Shown here in pieces: positions 6,690-12,579 of a stretch of 12,579 nucleotides of DNA; the first letter of the stretch is position 1; every line of letters begins with the position of its first letter. A model generated the notes under the pieces. The model was not told the origin of the DNA, did no database searches, and saw nothing but the letters and a program-made list of their open reading frames with translations. Made by a program: the position numbers and the translations under genes. Origin of the DNA: Gemmatimonadota bacterium (GTDB taxonomy: Bacteria > Gemmatimonadota > Gemmatimonadetes > Gemmatimonadales > GWC2-71-9); assembly GCA_017889745.1 (NCBI GenBank), contig JAGGAG010000068.1:1-12579 (forward strand), in the 5' to 3' direction.

Positions 6690-8186
6690 ATGTCCAAGCC
6701 TGTCCCCCTCATTGTAGGTGCCGGAGTCGCCGGCCTCTGGGCCGCGTGGCGCCTCGCGACCGAAGGCCGCGAGTCGTTGCTGCTCACGAAGGGCACGCTC
6801 TCCGACAGCGCCACCGCCTGGGCCCAGGGCGGCATTGCCGTGGCGCTCGGGCCGGGCGACTCCCCCGCGCAGCACGCGAAGGACACCCTGGCGGCCGGTG
6901 ACGGCCTTTCCGATCCCGAAGCGGTGGACATCCTCGTCAACGAGGGTCCCGAACGGATCCGCGAGCTGCTGGCCCTCGGTGCTGCCTTCGATCGCGCCGA
7001 GGATGGCCGCCTCCGCTTCGGCCTCGAGGCGGCCCACACCCGCGCGCGCATCCTGCACGCCGACGGCGATCGCACCGGCGCGATGCTGGTGCGCTGCCTC
7101 ACCGCCGTGGTGCGTCACCTTCCCCAGATCACGTTGCTGGAGCACTCCGAGGTCCGGCGCCTCGTGTCCGAAGGCGACCGGGTGGTGGGCGCCATCGTGC
7201 TCGACAGCTCGGGCCGCCCGCACGGCATCCCCGCGTCGGCGGTGGTCCTGGCCACGGGTGGCGTGGGGCAGCTCTTCGAAGTCACCACCAACCCGCTCGG
7301 CGCCACCGGCGACGGCTGGGCGCTGGCACACGAGGTCGGCGCCGAGCTCCGCGACCTGGAATTCCTCCAGTTTCATCCCACGGCGCTCAAGCTGACGGGC
7401 GTGAACCCGGCGCCCCTCATTTCCGAGGCGGTGCGGGGCGCAGGGGCGCTGCTGGTGGATTCCAGCGGCCGCCGGTTCACGCTCGATGCCGATGCCCGGG
7501 GCGAGCTGGGTCCGCGCGATGTCGTGGCGCGCGCCGTGGCGGAGGCGGACGCCGCGGGGGGCGCCTTCCTGGATGCCCGCGCGCTCACCGACTTCGCGAC
7601 GCAGTTCCCCGGCATCCACGCGATGCTGCGTGGCGCCGGGCTGGATCCGGCGCGCGACCTCCTGCCGGTGGCGACGGCGCTGCACTATGCCATGGGCGGA
7701 GTCAGCACCGACCTGGACGGTCACACGTCGCGCGCCGGACTGTGGGCCGCGGGCGAGGTGGCATGCACCGGCGTGCACGGTGCCAACCGGCTCGCGTCGA
7801 ACTCGCTGCTGGAGGGACTGGTCTTCTCCGACCGGGTGGCGCGCGAGGTTGCGGGCGAGCGGGACAGCGTGCGGATCCCGGAACGCCTCGCGACGGTGGA
7901 CGCCGATGCCGACACTGGTGTGGACGCCGCCTATGCCGCGGTGCGGCAGGAGATGCGCGAGATCATGACGCGCGGTGTCGGCGTGGTTCGCACCGAAGCG
8001 AGCCTGGCCGACGCGCAGGCGGGACTCACCCGCCTGGAGCTGGCGACGCCCGCCACGGCGTGGCGCACGCGCCGGCAGCTGAGCGTGGCGCAGCTCATCA
8101 CGCGATCGGCACGCGGACGGCGGGAGAGCCGGGGCGGCCATCGGCGCGCGGACTTCCCGCCCCGCCCCGCGAGGCAGCCGCTGTGA
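6690..8186 (+). CDS. nadB: L-aspartate oxidase
   Basis: This 498-residue FAD enzyme oxidises L-aspartate to iminoaspartate, the first step of de novo NAD synthesis, and belongs to the succinate dehydrogenase/fumarate reductase flavoprotein family. The FAD loop is G10-x-G12-x-x-G15, followed by SATAWAQGGIA (40-50). The substrate and flavin site shows E113 in EAAHTRARI, H229 in QFHPTAL, R276 in PRDVVAR, H332 in LHYAMGG and R367 in HGANRLASNSLLEG. The C-terminal helical domain ends with the family-typical ESRGGHRRADFP (479-490). Length is slightly short of the E. coli enzyme. ATG 6690 fits the family N-terminus; the open frame upstream overlaps the CHAT gene and is not coding. Its stop shares GTGA with the nadA start, so NadB and NadA, which hand over an unstable intermediate, are translationally coupled. 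Confidence 0.97.
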   Translation: MSKPVPLIVGAGVAGLWAAWRLATEGRESLLLTKGTLSDSATAWAQGGIAVALGPGDSPAQHAKDTLAAGDGLSDPEAVDILVNEGPERIRELLALGAAFDRAEDGRLRFGLEAAHTRARILHADGDRTGAMLVRCLTAVVRHLPQITLLEHSEVRRLVSEGDRVVGAIVLDSSGRPHGIPASAVVLATGGVGQLFEVTTNPLGATGDGWALAHEVGAELRDLEFLQFHPTALKLTGVNPAPLISEAVRGAGALLVDSSGRRFTLDADARGELGPRDVVARAVAEADAAGGAFLDARALTDFATQFPGIHAMLRGAGLDPARDLLPVATALHYAMGGVSTDLDGHTSRAGLWAAGEVACTGVHGANRLASNSLLEGLVFSDRVAREVAGERDSVRIPERLATVDADADTGVDAAYAAVRQEMREIMTRGVGVVRTEASLADAQAGLTRLELATPATAWRTRRQLSVAQLITRSARGRRESRGGHRRADFPPRPARQPL

Positions 8187-9202
8187 CCCTGACCCTCCCC
8201 GTGATCGAGCCGACCCGCCTGTCGGCCGAGCGGATCGCGGAACTGCAGGACGAGATCCGCCGGCTGGCGCGCGAGCGCGATGCGGTGGTGATCGCGCACA
8301 ACTACCAGCGTCCCGAAGTGCAGGACGTGGCCCACTTCGTCGGCGACTCGCTGGGCCTGTCGCGCGAGGCGGCAAAGACCGATGCGGCGGTGATCGTGTT
8401 CTGCGGCGTGCACTTCATGGCGGAGACGGCGGCGATCCTGTCGCCGGCAAAGCGGGTGCTCCTGCCCGACCTCGCGGCGGGCTGTTCGCTGGCCGACACG
8501 GTCACGGCGGCCGATGTGCGGAAGTGGAAGGCACGCTTCCCGGGCTACATCGCCGTCGGATACGTGAACACCACCGCCGAGGTGAAGGCCGAACTCGACT
8601 ACTGCTGCACCAGCGGCAACGTGCTGGACGTGATCGACGCGATCCCGGCGGAGCAGGGGGTCCTGTTCCTGCCCGACTTCTTCCTCGGGGCGCACGTGCG
8701 GCGCATGCGACCCGACCGGAACGTCGAGGTGTGGCTCGGCGAGTGCCACGTGCACGCGGGGATCCGGCCCGACCGGCTCAACGAGGTGCGGCTGGCACAT
8801 CCCCGCGCCGAGGTGCTGGTGCACCCGGAATGCGGGTGCGCCGGCCAGCTGATCCACGCGATGGGGCAGGGTGAGGTGAGCCCGGAGGGGCTGCACATTG
8901 CGTCGACGGAGCGGATGATCCAGCTCGTGCGGGAGCGCCCGGCCCGCGAGTTCATCATCGCCACCGAGACCGGCATAATGCACCGCATGCGGAAGGAGGC
9001 GCCGGGCAAGCGCTTCCTCGCCGCCGACCCGGAGGCGGTGTGCGCGTTCATGAAGACGATCACGCTGGAGAACACGCGCGACGCGCTCCGGCTCGACCGC
9101 TACCACGTGACCGTGCCGCCCGAGATTGCGGCGCGGGCCCGGGCGGCGGTGGATCGCATGGTGGCTCTCGGTCCCGGCGTCGCCCGCAAGCCGGGCGACT
9201 GA
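8183..9202 (+). CDS. nadA: Quinolinate synthase A
   Basis: This 339-residue [4Fe-4S] enzyme condenses iminoaspartate with dihydroxyacetone phosphate to quinolinate. The N-terminal AHNYQRPEVQDVAHFVGDS (38-56) is diagnostic. The three cluster cysteines expected for the family are C74 (FCGVHFMAE), C188 (LGECHVHAG) and C287 (VCAFMK); HPECGC (214-219) and TETGIMHRMRKE (261-272) are also conserved positions. The start is GTG 8183, overlapping the nadB stop as GTGA, with GAGG at 8171-8174 eight bases upstream. The frame is open far upstream inside nadB, but that part has no family similarity. The cluster is oxygen-sensitive, so maturation machinery elsewhere in the genome is needed. Confidence 0.97.
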   Translation: MTLTLPVIEPTRLSAERIAELQDEIRRLARERDAVVIAHNYQRPEVQDVAHFVGDSLGLSREAAKTDAAVIVFCGVHFMAETAAILSPAKRVLLPDLAAGCSLADTVTAADVRKWKARFPGYIAVGYVNTTAEVKAELDYCCTSGNVLDVIDAIPAEQGVLFLPDFFLGAHVRRMRPDRNVEVWLGECHVHAGIRPDRLNEVRLAHPRAEVLVHPECGCAGQLIHAMGQGEVSPEGLHIASTERMIQLVRERPAREFIIATETGIMHRMRKEAPGKRFLAADPEAVCAFMKTITLENTRDALRLDRYHVTVPPEIAARARAAVDRMVALGPGVARKPGD

Positions 9203-9231
9203 CCGGCCTCTCGCCCGACAGGCGGCCAGGC

Positions 9232-10089
9232 ATGGAACAACCGTACGATGTGCTGGATGACGCCGCGGCGCTGGCGCGGCGGGCCCTCGCGGAGGACGGC
9301 GCGCGGGACGTCACCACGATCGTCACCACCCCGCCTGCACTCGTGGCGCACGGCATCCTCGAAGTCCGCGCCGACACCGTCCTCGCGGGCACCCGCTACG
9401 CGGACGCGGTGCTCGCGGCGTGCGGCGTGCCGCCGGCGACCTGGCCGTTCCGCGAGGGTGACCGGATGCTGGCGGGCACGGTGGCCGGCACGCTTGATGG
9501 CTCCCTCCGGAGCATGCTGCTCGCCGAACGTACCCTCCTCAACCTCCTGCAGCGCGCCTGCGGCATCGCCACGATGACGCGGCGCTTCGTCGACGCGGTG
9601 GCCCACACCGGCGCGCGGATCCTCCACACGCGGAAGACCGCCCCGGGCCTGCGCATATTCGACGTGGAAGCGGTACGTGCGGGCGGTGGCGGCGTGCACC
9701 GGGTGGACCTGGCGCGCACCGTGATGGTCAAGGACAATCACTGGCGCGCGCTGGGCCAGTCCGGGCGCACGCTCGCCGACGCGCTCGCCCAGGCGCGCGA
9801 CCTCGGCATCCTCGAGCTCTACGTGGAAGTGGAGTCGCTGGGCCAGGTTGATGAAGCGTGCGATGCGGGTGCCACGCGGCTGCTCATCGACAACCAGACT
9901 CCCGCCACCGTGGCCAACTGGGGCGCCCGGGCGCGCAGCCGGCGCCAGGGCATCGAGATCGAGGCCACGGGAGGGATCACGCTGGAGAACGTGGCGCGCT
10001 ACGCGCAGGCGGCGGCGGACTTCATCTCGATCGGGGCGCTGACGCACAGCGTGGCGGCGGCGGATGTGTCGCTCGAGATCCGAGGCTGA
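9232..10089 (+). CDS. nadC: Nicotinate-nucleotide pyrophosphorylase (quinolinate phosphoribosyltransferase)
   Basis: This 285-residue enzyme converts quinolinate and PRPP to nicotinate mononucleotide, CO2 and pyrophosphate, the third step of the pathway. Diagnostic segments are ERTLLNLLQRACGIAT (99-114), HTRKTAPGLR (132-141), GGGGVHRVDL (151-160), VKDNH (166-170), the acidic VEVES (198-202), LLIDN (217-221) and EATGGIT (244-250). The C-terminal FISIGALTHS (264-273) closes the phosphate-binding barrel. ATG 9232 lies 29 bases after nadA and gives the normal family length, though its ribosome site is poor. It is the last gene of nadBAC. Its final 91 bases are overlapped on the other strand by the lipoprotein frame, and no terminator is visible after it. 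Confidence 0.97.
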   Translation: MEQPYDVLDDAAALARRALAEDGARDVTTIVTTPPALVAHGILEVRADTVLAGTRYADAVLAACGVPPATWPFREGDRMLAGTVAGTLDGSLRSMLLAERTLLNLLQRACGIATMTRRFVDAVAHTGARILHTRKTAPGLRIFDVEAVRAGGGGVHRVDLARTVMVKDNHWRALGQSGRTLADALAQARDLGILELYVEVESLGQVDEACDAGATRLLIDNQTPATVANWGARARSRRQGIEIEATGGITLENVARYAQAAADFISIGALTHSVAAADVSLEIRG

Positions 10090-10793
10090 CTCGTGGACCA
10101 GCAGAGACGCCAGTATGCTGCGCCCGGCCGCTCTTCCCACTCCACGCGGATCGCATTCGGAACATGCCATGCCGACGGCGTGAGTCGGGTCGTCGGAGCC
10201 TGGGCCGGCACGGGCACCAGGGAAACCCAGAGATTGCGCGTCTCGCCGCCCACCACCGTCACCGTCCCATCGAAGGGCACGTAACCACTGCGCTCAACAT
10301 GAACTGACTGCTCTCCGGCGGGCAGACCTGATAACACCACGGTGCCGAAGCTGTCGGTGATGCCACTCGTTCCTGCGATCGTTACGCTGGCCCCCGGAAC
10401 AAATGGAGGCGAGGGGGGGGACCTGTTGACGATAACCTGGATGCTGCCTGTATCAGGCCGTACCGGATCAAGCGCGGCCAGAGACTCTGTGGTATCACCG
10501 GCAAACACGGTGACCTGCTGGTCCTGGGGCACCGAACCGACCCGCTCAAAATGCACGTCACGCAAGCCCTGGCGCACTTGATTGAGGTACGCGACGCCGT
10601 CAACCGTCACCGAGGTTCTTCCGTCGATCGTCACCCTGACGCCGGAGAGGGCAACCTGGGGGCCGCCCCAGGTCATCGCACCGATGACTACCGCCTTCAC
10701 GGTGCCGGTAAGCGAAGACGCCGGGTCATTCCCCGAGTCTGAACAGGCCCAGAGTACGAGACACAGCCCCGCGACTGAAGCTCGATGACGCAT
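9999..10793 (-). CDS. Lipoprotein with two tandem beta-sandwich repeats, unknown function
   Basis: I do not recognise a named family. The 264-residue product starts with a lipoprotein signal, with the candidate lipidated Cys at 17 in LWAC; Trp at -2 is unusual. Two homologous segments follow, about 28-108 and 116-192. Each has a short Gly-rich strand, VTI-G, a Val-rich turn, HVER or HFER, a G-x-V-P step, and a VTV-x-G(G)(D/E)T strand. This resembles PEGA or carboxypeptidase-regulatory-like beta-sandwiches found in surface proteins. A run of eight C in the coding strand separates the repeats. The ATG at 10793 is firm (GGAGGT just upstream). The end is doubtful: the frame continues 91 bases antisense into nadC and residues from about 195 look unstructured, so the 3' part may be truncated or run-on sequence. 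By eye the gene is less GC-rich than its neighbours, which could reflect transfer or weak constraint. Confidence 0.7.
   Translation of the reverse strand: MRHRASVAGLCLVLWACSDSGNDPASSLTGTVKAVVIGAMTWGGPQVALSGVRVTIDGRTSVTVDGVAYLNQVRQGLRDVHFERVGSVPQDQQVTVFAGDTTESLAALDPVRPDTGSIQVIVNRSPPSPPFVPGASVTIAGTSGITDSFGTVVLSGLPAGEQSVHVERSGYVPFDGTVTVVGGETRNLWVSLVPVPAQAPTTRLTPSAWHVPNAIRVEWEERPGAAYWRLCWSTSQPRISSDTSAAATLCVSAPIEMKSAAACA
10413..10420 (-). repeat. Homopolymeric C8 tract inside the lipoprotein gene
   Basis: Eight G on the + strand (C on the coding strand) encode the Ser-Pro-Pro linker at residues 125-127, between the two repeat domains. As sequenced the frame stays open across both. Gain or loss of one base would truncate the protein after the first domain. 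Phase variation is possible but unproven. Confidence 0.5.
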
Positions 10794-10800
10794 GGCTCAC

Positions 10801-10806
10801 ACCTCC
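10801..10806 (-). promoter_or_regulatory. Ribosome binding site of the lipoprotein gene
   Basis: ACCTCC on the + strand reads GGAGGT on the - strand, seven bases before the ATG at 10793. It is one of the best Shine-Dalgarno sequences in the window and fixes the start. Confidence 0.8.
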
Positions 10807-10818
10807 GCAACGGGTGGT

Positions 10819-10848
10819 GTCTCAGCGCGAGCAGCCGCGGCCTGAGAC
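10819..10848 (-). other. Stem-loop in the leader of the lipoprotein gene
   Basis: GTCTCAG at 10819-10825 pairs with CTGAGAC at 10842-10848. An inner CGCG/CGCG stem (10826-10829 with 10836-10839) is separated from it by a two-base bulge. It lies between the aminotransferase stop and the lipoprotein ribosome site. With no T-tract it is not a standard terminator, and could be a leader structure. Confidence 0.35.
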
Positions 10849-10849
10849 C

Positions 10850-10887
10850 CTCATACCCTTGCCGTTCATCGGTCAAGTCAGTGTCAA
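10850..10887 (-). promoter_or_regulatory. Candidate promoter of the lipoprotein gene
   Basis: On the - strand TTGACA occupies 10887-10882, overlapping the TGA stop of the aminotransferase. A second -35-like TTGACC occupies 10876-10871. TATGAG at 10855-10850 is a possible -10, 15 bases after the second element and too far (26) from the first. The arrangement is suggestive but spacing is not ideal. Confidence 0.3.
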
Positions 10888-12140
10888 GCGCCGGTCATTC
10901 GTCCTATCCGCTCGACTCCCGTCTTGACGGTTGCTTCCTCCGGCCCGAACGAAAACCGCGCGTACTGCCTGAAGCGGGACGGGCGACCCGCCCGCCGCTT
11001 CCCCGGGTTCACGTCGAAAAACTCCCCCGGCACGCAGATCACTTTCTCGTCAAGCGCCGCCTTCAGGAACCCCATCCCGTCGCTGAGCGGCTCCGGCAGG
11101 CCCGACAGGTCGCCCCAGCAGTAGAACGTGGCCTCGGGCGCCACATCCAGCTTGATGCCGGCGGCGCGCAGCCCCTTCATCATCAGCTTCCGCTTGCGGC
11201 GGAACGCCTTCTGGATCGCGGCCGTCTCCTGCAGCGCGACGGCCGGCTCGAGCAGGGGCAATGCCGCGCGCTGGAGCGGCTTCGAGCCCCCACCATCGAG
11301 GAAACTGCCGGTGCTCGCCACCGCCTCGATCACCTGCTTCGGTCCCACCACCCAGGTGCAGCGCCAGCCGGGATAGCGCCAGTTCTTGGTGAGCCCGTCG
11401 AAGAGCACCACCGGATCACGGTTCACGTCCTCGACGTATTGCGCGGCCGACACCATCGACCACTGGTCCTCGGGGCCGGTCCACACATAGTGGGAGTAGA
11501 ACTCGTCGAGCAGCAGGGTGCACTGGAGGTCGCGCGCGGTCGCGACCCAGCGCTGCAGTTCCTCGCCCTGCACCGTGCGCCCGGTGGGGTTGTTCGGATT
11601 GGACAGGAGCACCGCCGAGAGGCCCTTGCCGAGGATCTCGCGCCGGAGGTCGTCGGCGGAAAACCGGTAGCCACTCGCCGGATCGAGCGGGATCGGGATC
11701 GAGGTGAACAGCTTGAAGATGTCGAGCAGTTCCTCGTACGCCGTGTAATCGGGCAGGAAATGCCCGAGGTTCACCTCGCCCAGTGCCGCGACGGCGCGGG
11801 TGAGCGAGCTGCGCCCGCCGCCGCAGATGCAGACGTTCTCCGCCTTGTACTGCGATTTCATCCCGCGCCGGTAGAGCGAGTTGTAGAGCGCGGCGACCGC
11901 CTCGCGCAGCTCCCAGATGCCGGGCACGGGGGCGTATTCCTGGTCGTCGACGTCGATCGCCACGTGCTCCACCCGGGGCGGTCCGCCGGGCAGCGGACCG
12001 GTCTCCGGCTGCCCCTGGCCGAGGTTGCACCAGTCGGGGTGACCGTAGCGGTATCCGCGCCGGGCCGCTTCGGCCATGACGTAGATGACCCCGGTAAAGG
12101 GCACGGCGCGGAAGCCGGGAATGGGCGGGAAAGTCTGCAT
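10884..12140 (-). CDS. Class I/II PLP-dependent aminotransferase
   Basis: This 418-residue protein is a fold-type I aminotransferase. Visible active-site elements are the cofactor-contacting NPNNPTG (181-187), D212-E-x-Y215 holding the pyridine ring, the Schiff-base lysine K252 in FDGLTKNWRYPGWR (247-260) with R260 for the phosphate, and R395 in ARFSFG, which should bind the substrate carboxylate. The N-terminal NLGQGQPETGPLP (39-51) and YAPVPGIWELREAVA (69-83) are typical of the family. A GGGR-S-S segment near 107-112 belongs to the PLP phosphate site. Substrate specificity cannot be read from the sequence. It is transcribed away from ETF-QO and toward the lipoprotein gene, 90 bases upstream of it. 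No Shine-Dalgarno is visible before ATG 12140; a TAGATT box lies nine bases upstream instead. Confidence 0.93.
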   Translation of the reverse strand: MQTFPPIPGFRAVPFTGVIYVMAEAARRGYRYGHPDWCNLGQGQPETGPLPGGPPRVEHVAIDVDDQEYAPVPGIWELREAVAALYNSLYRRGMKSQYKAENVCICGGGRSSLTRAVAALGEVNLGHFLPDYTAYEELLDIFKLFTSIPIPLDPASGYRFSADDLRREILGKGLSAVLLSNPNNPTGRTVQGEELQRWVATARDLQCTLLLDEFYSHYVWTGPEDQWSMVSAAQYVEDVNRDPVVLFDGLTKNWRYPGWRCTWVVGPKQVIEAVASTGSFLDGGGSKPLQRAALPLLEPAVALQETAAIQKAFRRKRKLMMKGLRAAGIKLDVAPEATFYCWGDLSGLPEPLSDGMGFLKAALDEKVICVPGEFFDVNPGKRRAGRPSRFRQYARFSFGPEEATVKTGVERIGRMTGA

Positions 12141-12149
12141 GGTCCGCGC

Positions 12150-12155
12150 AATCTA
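12150..12155 (-). promoter_or_regulatory. Candidate -10 box of the aminotransferase gene
   Basis: TAGATT reads on the - strand from 12155 to 12150 and ends nine bases before the ATG. The predicted start of transcription falls about three bases before the ATG, so the mRNA would be nearly leaderless, in keeping with the lack of a ribosome site. Confidence 0.35.
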
Positions 12156-12165
12156 GCGGGCGCGT

Positions 12166-12181
12166 GGGCGTGAGGGCGTGA
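12166..12181. repeat. Tandem 8-bp direct repeat in a divergent promoter region
   Basis: GGGCGTGA occurs twice head to tail (12166-12173 and 12174-12181), between the divergent aminotransferase and ETF-QO genes. It could be a regulator half-site pair, or chance. Confidence 0.35.
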
Positions 12182-12198
12182 AGTGCGCCTGCCTGTTC

Positions 12199-12218
12199 CC
12201 GGAGGGTATATTCTCCGG
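12199..12218 (+). promoter_or_regulatory. Candidate ETF-QO promoter: TATATT inside an inverted repeat
   Basis: TATATT at 12207-12212 lies between perfect arms CCGGAG (12199-12204) and CTCCGG (12213-12218). If it is the -10, transcription starts near 12219 with a leader of about 40 bases. The palindrome around it could be an operator. No clear -35 is seen. A second weaker box, TATTCT at 12233-12238, lies closer to the gene. Confidence 0.4.
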
Positions 12219-12246
12219 CGCCTGTCCTGCTCTATTCTCGACCTTC

Positions 12247-12253
12247 AGGGGAG
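12247..12253 (+). promoter_or_regulatory. Ribosome binding site deciding the TTG start of ETF-QO
   Basis: AGGGGAG at 12247-12253 sits six bases before TTG 12260. It favours the TTG over the internal ATG at 12350, which has no such site and begins right at the FAD-binding fold. Confidence 0.7.
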
Positions 12254-12259
12254 TTCCCG

Positions 12260-12579
12260 TTGGCCCGCATCCTCCCGGTCCGTCACCAGCCCGCCCTTCC
12301 CGTTGAACGCCTGATCCGCCCCGACGCCCCCGGCGCCGAAGCGATCGAGATGGACGTCGTGATCGTCGGTGCCGGACCGGCGGGGCTCGCGTGTGCCATC
12401 GAACTGGCCCACCTGGTGACGCGGGACCAGGCGGCCGGGGGTGGCATTGCCGACCTGAACATCGGCGTGCTGGAGAAGGCGGGCGCGCTGGGTGAGCATT
12501 GCCTGTCGGGGGCGGTGGTGAACCCGCGCGCCTTCAGGGAGCTCTTCCCCGACAAGAAGGCCGAGGATCTTCCGTTCCG
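12260..12579 (+). CDS. Electron transfer flavoprotein-ubiquinone oxidoreductase, N-terminal part
   Basis: This is the first 106 codons of ETF-QO, the membrane-associated FAD and [4Fe-4S] enzyme that passes electrons from reduced ETF to the quinone pool; the rest lies beyond the window. About 30 leading residues containing LPVERLIRPDAP precede the FAD-binding MDVVIVGAGPAGLACAIEL (31-49; GxGxxG). After an Ala/Gly-rich loop come VLEKAGALGEHCLSGAV and VNPRAFRELFP, both characteristic of this family rather than of general flavin monooxygenases. The TTG start is supported by AGGGGAG six bases upstream. It is the functional partner of EtfAB encoded at 3280-4991, although separated from it by the CHAT gene, nadBAC and two - strand genes. 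FixC-type proteins are the main alternative; the SGAV and DVVIVGAGPAGL context with EtfAB favours ETF-QO. Confidence 0.9.
   Translation, partial: MARILPVRHQPALPVERLIRPDAPGAEAIEMDVVIVGAGPAGLACAIELAHLVTRDQAAGGGIADLNIGVLEKAGALGEHCLSGAVVNPRAFRELFPDKKAEDLPF

Noticed and set aside
6042..8375. Very long open frame on the - strand (777 codons) opposite the CHAT gene, nadB and the start of nadA
   Set aside because: It is antisense to three well-supported genes, its product is Arg/Ala/His-rich without motifs, and such shadows are expected when third positions are almost all G or C.
10785..12173. Long + strand open frame opposite the aminotransferase
   Set aside because: The - strand carries the full set of aminotransferase active-site motifs; the + strand product is Arg/Pro/His-rich shadow sequence.

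Overview
The window is a GC-rich chromosomal stretch from a Gram-negative bacterium. The outer membrane is implied by a TonB-dependent receptor, several Sec signal peptides ending in A-Q, and a lipoprotein. Strong GC bias at third codon positions makes many long antisense frames appear open; I treated these as shadows. Gene content, signal peptide style and TAnnTT-type -10 boxes would fit Gemmatimonadota or another FCB-related lineage. That placement is inference and no marker gene here proves it.

Layout on the + strand from the left: a small membrane-anchored protein of unknown function with a duplicated Cys-Cys/DLDG motif (its frame is open to the window edge); a TonB-dependent outer-membrane receptor; a short gene with TTG start, good Shine-Dalgarno and strong intrinsic terminator whose product is clearly like ribosome modulation factor (RMF); electron transfer flavoprotein beta and alpha subunits (etfB-etfA, overlapping ATGA); a secreted, C-terminally membrane-anchored CHAT-domain (caspase-like) protein; and the complete de novo NAD operon nadB-nadA-nadC. 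On the - strand follow a lipoprotein with two tandem beta-sandwich repeats, whose 3' end runs into nadC antisense, and a fold-type I PLP aminotransferase. At the right edge, divergent from the aminotransferase, the first 106 codons of ETF-ubiquinone oxidoreductase appear on the + strand.

Functionally the window is dominated by flavin and nicotinamide redox metabolism. EtfAB collects electrons from acyl-CoA and related dehydrogenases, and ETF-QO passes them to quinone. NadB, NadA and NadC turn aspartate plus dihydroxyacetone phosphate into quinolinate and then nicotinate mononucleotide. The CHAT protein, the RMF-like protein, the duplicated-motif protein and the tandem-repeat lipoprotein are the less ordinary parts. 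I found no CRISPR array, tRNA, rRNA, insertion sequence or phage gene. No unexplained gap exceeds 300 bases; the largest gaps (2741-2887, 3086-3279, 12141-12259) hold candidate promoters, a terminator and short repeats.
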